From positions 124,001 through 188,000 of the forward strand of contig CAXXPU010000014.1 of NCBI GenBank assembly GCA_963666875.2: a stretch of 64,000 nucleotides of DNA. The letters are read 5' to 3'. Each line of letters begins with the position of its first letter. Position 1 is the first letter of the stretch. This document shows positions 59,995 to 64,000 of this stretch, in pieces. The position numbers were made by a program, and so were the translations under genes. Below the pieces are notes generated by a model. The model had not been told where the DNA came from. It searched no databases and saw only the letters and a program-made list of their open reading frames with translations. This stretch comes from G963662655 sp963666875 (GTDB lineage Bacteria; Cloacimonadota; Cloacimonadia; Cloacimonadales; JAIOQZ01).

Positions 59995-61053
59995 CTATTC
60001 CATGATCGTGTTTCCGCGCATATCTTCCCAAAGCTTGTCGATCTTGATGATCTGATCGCCGATATCTTTCAGCGGATAGCTTTTATTGAGGAAATCGCTG
60101 GTCGGATAGATGACGGCATCGTCGCGAATCTCGTCGGGAAGAATGTCGAAGGCGGCCTTGTTCGGCGTCGCGTACTGGACGTACTCGGCATTGGCAGCGG
60201 CAATCTCGGCTTCGTTGAGGAAATTGATAAATTTATATGCGAGATCCTTGTTCTCCGCGTTCTTGAGAATCACCATGCAGTCGATCCACAGCGAAGCGCC
60301 TTCCTTGGGAAGGACGAAGCCGATGTCTTCGTTCTCCGCCATGATCTGCATCGCGTCGCCATTGTAGATCTGAGCCAGCCAGGTAGTTCCGTCCTGGATC
60401 TCGTTCTTCGCCGAATCGGAATCGAACTGCGAAATATTCTTATCCCACTCCTTCAGGATTTCACGGGCGGCAGCGAGGGCTTCATCGGAGGTCTCGTTCA
60501 CCGAGTATCCCGCTGTAACCAGCGCCGCACCGATCACCTCCCGAACGTCGTCGAGCATTGTAACCACATTTTTACCATTGTATTGCGGATCTCCCAGCTT
60601 TTTCCAGGAGGCGTCCTCCATCTCTTCGTCCGGAATATATTGTCGATTGTACATCAAACCGCAGGTTCCCCAGAAATACGGAACGCTGTATTCGTTCTCC
60701 ACATCGAAGGAGGTAGCCTTGATCAGGATCGATTCGTCGAGATTCTTCCAGTTGGGCAGTTTCGACTTGTCGAGCTTCTCCAGAAGCCCTTTCTTGATCA
60801 TGATCGCCACGTGATCTCCGCTGGGTACCGCGATGTCGTAGGACGCTTCAGAATTTAAAATCTTGGTGAGCATGTTTTCGTTCGAATTGTAGGTGTCGTA
60901 AACGACCTGGCAATTGTATTTCTCTTCAAACTGCTTGATGAGTTCCGATTCGATGTAGTCCGTCCAATTGAATACGTAGAGTTTGTTCTGAACCGTCTTG
61001 CCGCAAGAAACCAGCATGACGGCTACTGTCACAATTAAGATTAACCTCTTCAT
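59995..61053 (-). CDS. PotD-like polyamine-binding lipoprotein
   Basis: A 352-residue ABC substrate-binding lipoprotein. Leader MKRLILIVTVAVMLVSC has Cys at 17. KLYVFNWTDYIESELIKQFEEKYNCQVVYDTYNSNENMLTKI is the N-terminal hallmark of PotD/PotF, with YDIAVPSGDHVAIMIKKGLLEKLD and a C-terminal half of the same type. It should bind spermidine, putrescine or a similar cation. No PotA/B/C genes are nearby. It overlaps the amidohydrolase gene by four bases, so the two are one unit. The missing ABC partners may lie outside the window. Confidence 0.9.
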   Translation of the reverse strand: MKRLILIVTVAVMLVSCGKTVQNKLYVFNWTDYIESELIKQFEEKYNCQVVYDTYNSNENMLTKILNSEASYDIAVPSGDHVAIMIKKGLLEKLDKSKLPNWKNLDESILIKATSFDVENEYSVPYFWGTCGLMYNRQYIPDEEMEDASWKKLGDPQYNGKNVVTMLDDVREVIGAALVTAGYSVNETSDEALAAAREILKEWDKNISQFDSDSAKNEIQDGTTWLAQIYNGDAMQIMAENEDIGFVLPKEGASLWIDCMVILKNAENKDLAYKFINFLNEAEIAAANAEYVQYATPNKAAFDILPDEIRDDAVIYPTSDFLNKSYPLKDIGDQIIKIDKLWEDMRGNTIME

Positions 61054-61916
61054 TTCTTTTTCTCCTTTGTCTCGAGTTTGGTATATACCTTCATTGCGTT
61101 GTCGTGAAACACCGCCTTTCGATAATCCTGAGGAATGAGCATTTCGACAAATTTGACGTATGGCGCCATGGCTACAAGCGGCCAGTCCGAGCCGAACAGG
61201 ATCTTATCGTAGCGATCGCAGTATATCAGCGCTTTTCGGAAGTGATCCATGAAAAGCGGTTCGTCCATGAAGCGCTTTACCTTGTTCGCGTCGCCCACGA
61301 TCAATCCCGACAGATCGGCATAGACGTTGTTGTTCTTATAGACGATCTCGGCAGTTTCCATCACCCACGGATCGCCGAAATGGCTGATAACGATCCGTAT
61401 CTCGGGATACTCGTAAGCGAGATCGTCGATCGGCATGGGGTGCGCATATTTGAGCAGCGCTCTCGGACCGTAGGTATCGCCGCAGTGGATCGCGACGGGA
61501 AGATCGTATTTCTCCGCCAGATGGAAGATCGGCCGATACACCTCATCCGTCGGATAGGTGTGATAATAGCCGGGATACAGCTTGAATCCGACGACATGAT
61601 CGTCGCCCAGCGCATTCTCGATCTCGTCGAGCGATTTCTCGTCCAGCCGGTATGGATTGATACCGAGGCAGGTATAGAGGATATCCGGTGTCCTCGCCTC
61701 CAGATCCAGCAGCATCGGATTGGTGGTGTTATGATCCGGGAAGCCCCACTTGCGGCTTTCGGTCAGCCCCATACCAATTGCGCGTACGATCCCGCCCCGC
61801 ATGCATTCGCCATGGAATCCCCTGGTCGAACACAGCGTGTGCACGATCCGGTCGGCGGTTTCTGTAAACCGCTCGATCTTCGAGAAATGGACATGCGCAT
61901 CGATAATTTCGTACAT
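61050..61916 (-). CDS. Amidohydrolase_2-family metal-dependent hydrolase
   Basis: A 288-residue TIM-barrel hydrolase/decarboxylase of the amidohydrolase-2 (ACMSD-like) family. Metal and active-site motifs: DAHVHF near the start, GFKLYPGYYHTYP, PVAIHCGD, VISHFGDPWVMETA and ILFGSDWP. The family covers hydrolases and decarboxylases of small acids; the substrate cannot be predicted. The ATG starts the two-gene unit with the PotD-like gene (four-base overlap). A TTGACA-like sequence is on the minus strand at 61957-61962, without a good -10. Confidence 0.85.
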   Translation of the reverse strand: MYEIIDAHVHFSKIERFTETADRIVHTLCSTRGFHGECMRGGIVRAIGMGLTESRKWGFPDHNTTNPMLLDLEARTPDILYTCLGINPYRLDEKSLDEIENALGDDHVVGFKLYPGYYHTYPTDEVYRPIFHLAEKYDLPVAIHCGDTYGPRALLKYAHPMPIDDLAYEYPEIRIVISHFGDPWVMETAEIVYKNNNVYADLSGLIVGDANKVKRFMDEPLFMDHFRKALIYCDRYDKILFGSDWPLVAMAPYVKFVEMLIPQDYRKAVFHDNAMKVYTKLETKEKKK

Positions 61917-62262
61917 GATTCCGCTCCAGATTGAAATTGCGTTTACTCCCGATCAGTGTCAAGTAATATCATTTCCACGAAAATCCCCGATATTCATATA
62001 AGGAAGATAATTACTACAAAACGACCGCAGAAATCCTTATGTGTAAATCAGGAAAATAGCAATTGCGATGAACGAGTTGATCCTTCCAAATATCTGAGCG
62101 TAATTTAGCAATGTGAAGATGGAAATTTGGATCAAGGATCCTGAAACCACCATTGGAGATGCATTGTCATCGGGTCTGAGAAGAGGGTGGGTTAATGCAA
62201 TACAGCTCCGTGACAACTTCTTTTGAAATAATGGCGGTACGCGTGTATTCCTTATTATCTCC

Positions 62263-62293
62263 TTGACACCTGCATCGTTCGGAAACATATGTT
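62263..62293 (+). promoter_or_regulatory. Candidate promoter for the Wzx-like/glycosyltransferase operon
   Basis: TTGACA at 62263-62268 and TATGTT at 62288-62293, with a 19-base spacer. It would give a leader of nearly 190 bases containing two dyads. Confidence 0.4.
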
Positions 62294-62374
62294 ATACATT
62301 GCATAATATCATTTCCGCTCTGATGGTTCATGAATCAGAGAGATAAAGGATGCGGAAATGGATATTGGAGAGGA

Positions 62375-62422
62375 TTTTCCGAATGGATTATAAATTGTAT
62401 TCATGGAATTGCATTCGGAAAA
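62375..62422. repeat. Inverted repeat in the leader of the Wzx-like gene
   Basis: Exact 11-base arms TTTTCCGAATG and CATTCGGAAAA with a 26-base loop, lacking a T-run. A shorter dyad (CTCTGAT / ATCAGAG) lies 35 bases upstream. Possibly an operator or leader RNA structure. Confidence 0.5.
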
Positions 62423-62487
62423 CCGTATAATTTCATAGAACATGGCAGGTTGCGAATGATGAACGCTTGTGCCGAAAGGCGGATGAA

Positions 62488-63963
62488 ATGACCGATCGCG
62501 TATCGAGGGCTCGTGTGCTGGCGGTGGGTAATTTCACCAGACTGTTTATCAAGACCGTCATCGCGCTGATTCTGGTGCGCCTGCTCACCAAAGATGCGTA
62601 CGGCAGCTATCGGCAGCTCTTCCTGATCTACCAGACCATATCCTCGATCCTCTTCCTCGGACTGCCGCAAAGTCTCCTCTATTTCGTACCGCGCCTGATG
62701 GGCAAAGACGAAAGCTCCCTGCGCAAGATCCTGACTCAGACGTTTACTATCCTGCTGGGACTTGGCATTCTCTTCTCGGTCGGAACGCTCGCCTTGCGTA
62801 CGCCCATCGGCAGCTTCCTGAACAATCCCGAACTGCCCTCGCTATTGGTTTTCTTCTTCCTCTATCCGCTATTTATGTTCATCTCGCAGTTCTATCAGTC
62901 GGCGCTGCTCGGATTCGAACGGAGCGGCAGGGCCGCCTTCTTCGGAGTGCTGAGCACGACGATGGACGCGGTGTTTATCCTCGGTACCGCCTGGCTGACG
63001 AGAGATCTCCGCTGGATCGTGATCGGCATGGTGGTCTCCGCAGCGCTGCAATGGCTCTATGCGCAGGTCAGTCTGCGGAAGATATTCAAACCCGATTTCC
63101 GGTTCGACGGCTCGCTCCTGCGAGAGCAACTCGACTATGCCGTGCCGCTCGGGCTGGTCAACATCCTCGGGCTGCTTGCCACCCAGATCGACAAGGTAGT
63201 GGTCTCCAGCTACTTCACGCCCGATGTGTTCGCTGTCTTTTCCATCGGCGCGACGGAGATTCCGCTGATATCGGTACTGATCGTCTCGGTGAACAACATT
63301 CTACTTCCGTCCTTGACGCGCATGGATCCGGAAAAGGATCGGAAGCAAATCGAGCAGATATACAGCGGTGCCACACGCAAGAACGCGCTGATCATCTTCC
63401 CGATCGTGATCTTCTTCTTCATCTTCGCGCGCGATTTCCTGGTGATGCTCTATTCGAGTAAATACGCCGGCGCAGAGCCGTACTTCCGTATCTATCTGCT
63501 GATTCTGTTCCTGCGGATTGCCACGATGGGCGTACTCTTGAAATCCTACGGTCTGACGAAATTCATGCTGCTCTCGAGCTGTATCGTGCTGGTATTGAAT
63601 GTGATCCTGAACATCGTCCTGATCAATATCATCGGGATAACCGGCCCTGCATGGGCGACGGTAATCATTACATATATGCTGTTCTCGATCTATTTGTGGA
63701 TCATCTATCGCAAGCTCGGTTTCAGTGTTGCCAGGTTATTCTCGTTTGGCAATCTGTTGAGAACGCTGATTCTGTCCGTGGGAGTCGGGATTCCGTTCTG
63801 GTTCCTGATCCCGTGGTCGCTCAACCCGTGGATCAAGTTCCCCGGACTCTTCATCGCCTATACCGGGATTTACTACCTGCTCGGTCGTCTCTTCGGCGTG
63901 ATCAAGGACTACGACCGAGACATCCTTGTCGAGGCGATCCGCAAATTCGGAGTGAAGCGATGA
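62488..63963 (+). CDS. Wzx-like polysaccharide flippase (MOP superfamily)
   Basis: A 491-residue membrane protein with about 12-14 helices. Opening RARVLAVGNFTRLFIKTVIALILVRLLTKDAYGSYRQLF is typical of the PST/Wzx family. Further stretches are FISQFYQSALLGFERSGRAAFFGV and QLDYAVPLGLVNILGLLATQIDKVVVSSYFTPDVFAVFSIG. It moves lipid-linked oligosaccharide across the inner membrane for O-antigen or capsule assembly. I start at ATG 62488 with AAGGCGG. It is followed at once by a glycosyltransferase gene with a four-base overlap, which supports a polysaccharide locus continuing past the window. Confidence 0.9.
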   Translation: MTDRVSRARVLAVGNFTRLFIKTVIALILVRLLTKDAYGSYRQLFLIYQTISSILFLGLPQSLLYFVPRLMGKDESSLRKILTQTFTILLGLGILFSVGTLALRTPIGSFLNNPELPSLLVFFFLYPLFMFISQFYQSALLGFERSGRAAFFGVLSTTMDAVFILGTAWLTRDLRWIVIGMVVSAALQWLYAQVSLRKIFKPDFRFDGSLLREQLDYAVPLGLVNILGLLATQIDKVVVSSYFTPDVFAVFSIGATEIPLISVLIVSVNNILLPSLTRMDPEKDRKQIEQIYSGATRKNALIIFPIVIFFFIFARDFLVMLYSSKYAGAEPYFRIYLLILFLRIATMGVLLKSYGLTKFMLLSSCIVLVLNVILNIVLINIIGITGPAWATVIITYMLFSIYLWIIYRKLGFSVARLFSFGNLLRTLILSVGVGIPFWFLIPWSLNPWIKFPGLFIAYTGIYYLLGRLFGVIKDYDRDILVEAIRKFGVKR

Positions 63964-64000
63964 AGAACGTGCTGATGATCGCCTACTACTTTCCGCCGCT
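63960..64000 (+). CDS. Glycosyltransferase, N-terminus only (cut by the window end)
   Basis: Only 13 full codons are in the window: MKNVLMIAYYFPP. This is the usual start of GT4-family (group 1) glycosyltransferases. The ATG overlaps the stop of the flippase gene (ATGA), so they are in one operon. A firm assignment needs the sequence beyond 64000. Confidence 0.6.
   Translation, partial: MKNVLMIAYYFPP

Larger units (their letters stand above)
61917..62487. other. 571-base gap before the polysaccharide locus
   Basis: No convincing gene. Short open frames here have no ribosome site or recognisable motif. The gap holds a promoter candidate at 62263-62293 and two dyads: CTCTGAT/ATCAGAG (62318-62340) and TTTTCCGAATG/CATTCGGAAAA (arms 62375-62385 and 62412-62422). 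The stretch is visibly AT-richer than the genes on both sides. Confidence 0.6.

Noticed and set aside
62233..62243. GGCGGTACGCG, similar to the ops/JUMPstart element of polysaccharide operons
   Set aside because: The match to GGCGGTAG is imperfect and it lies upstream of the likely promoter, so it would not be transcribed.
62037..62288. A minus-strand 83-codon frame in the 61.9-62.5 kb gap
   Set aside because: No ribosome site, no recognisable domain and unusual composition; it overlaps the promoter region of the Wzx-like operon.

Overview
The window reads as a chromosomal segment of a Gram-negative (diderm) bacterium. Evidence for an outer membrane includes a LolC/E-LolD lipoprotein-release transporter, a TamB-like protein, many Cys-anchored lipoproteins, a tripartite (RND) efflux pump and a YadA-like surface protein. 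One secreted protein ends in a C-terminal tail of the NYPNPFNP / FlgD-like (type IX secretion-like) kind. Together with PEGA, DUF3857 and LPP20-like secreted proteins, this points to the FCB (Fibrobacterota-Chlorobiota-Bacteroidota) superphylum or a neighbouring uncultivated phylum; this placement is inference. Recognisable promoters are TTGACA/TATAAT-like, and TTG starts are common. No ribosomal RNA or CRISPR array was seen.

Layout. 0-7 kb (minus strand): partial Ldh2-family dehydrogenase, TamB-like protein, a repeat-filled gap, LolD and LolC/E. 7-20 kb (plus): a metabolic cluster with L-threonine dehydrogenase, AcpS, an AcsA-type AMP-forming ligase, seven related lipoprotein genes in tandem, an acyl carrier protein, an AT-richer TIR-domain gene, 2-amino-3-ketobutyrate CoA ligase and an MFS transporter. 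20-30 kb: housekeeping genes (rsmI, tRNA-Phe, an FAD dehydrogenase, leucyl aminopeptidase, a DUF192 protein, miaB) and an antiporter fused to a PTS EIIA domain. 30-31 kb: a voltage-gated K+ channel gene bracketed by inverted composite repeats. 31-43 kb (minus): secreted and surface proteins (LPP20-like, PEGA-SUMF1, UPF0045) and an operon of a cyclase/ATPase/TPR regulator with two surface proteins. 43-48 kb (plus): TetR regulator and RND pump. 48.4-49.1 kb: a REP-associated tyrosine transposase (RAYT) with its REP palindromes. 49-55 kb (minus): a TPR protein with a lone histidine-kinase phosphoacceptor domain and two DUF3857/transglutaminase proteins. 55-60 kb: a small protein, a large secreted protein and an ECF sigma / anti-sigma / two Spy-like protein operon. 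60-62 kb (minus): PotD-like binding lipoprotein with an amidohydrolase. 62-64 kb (plus): start of a polysaccharide locus (Wzx-like flippase, then a glycosyltransferase cut by the window end).

How it fits together. The 7-20 kb cluster holds both steps of the threonine to glycine + acetyl-CoA route, plus a dedicated acyl carrier protein, its phosphopantetheinyl transferase and an acetate/acyl-activating ligase. The pathway does not need the carrier-protein parts, so this cluster is the best candidate for an undescribed system; the lipoprotein array and the TIR gene sit within it. A second theme is small repeats: a GTAGGGGCAGG-type REP family occurs around the RAYT, inside its coding sequence in frame, and in intergenic gaps at 4.7 and 59.8 kb. 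A different composite repeat flanks the K+ channel gene as an inverted pair.
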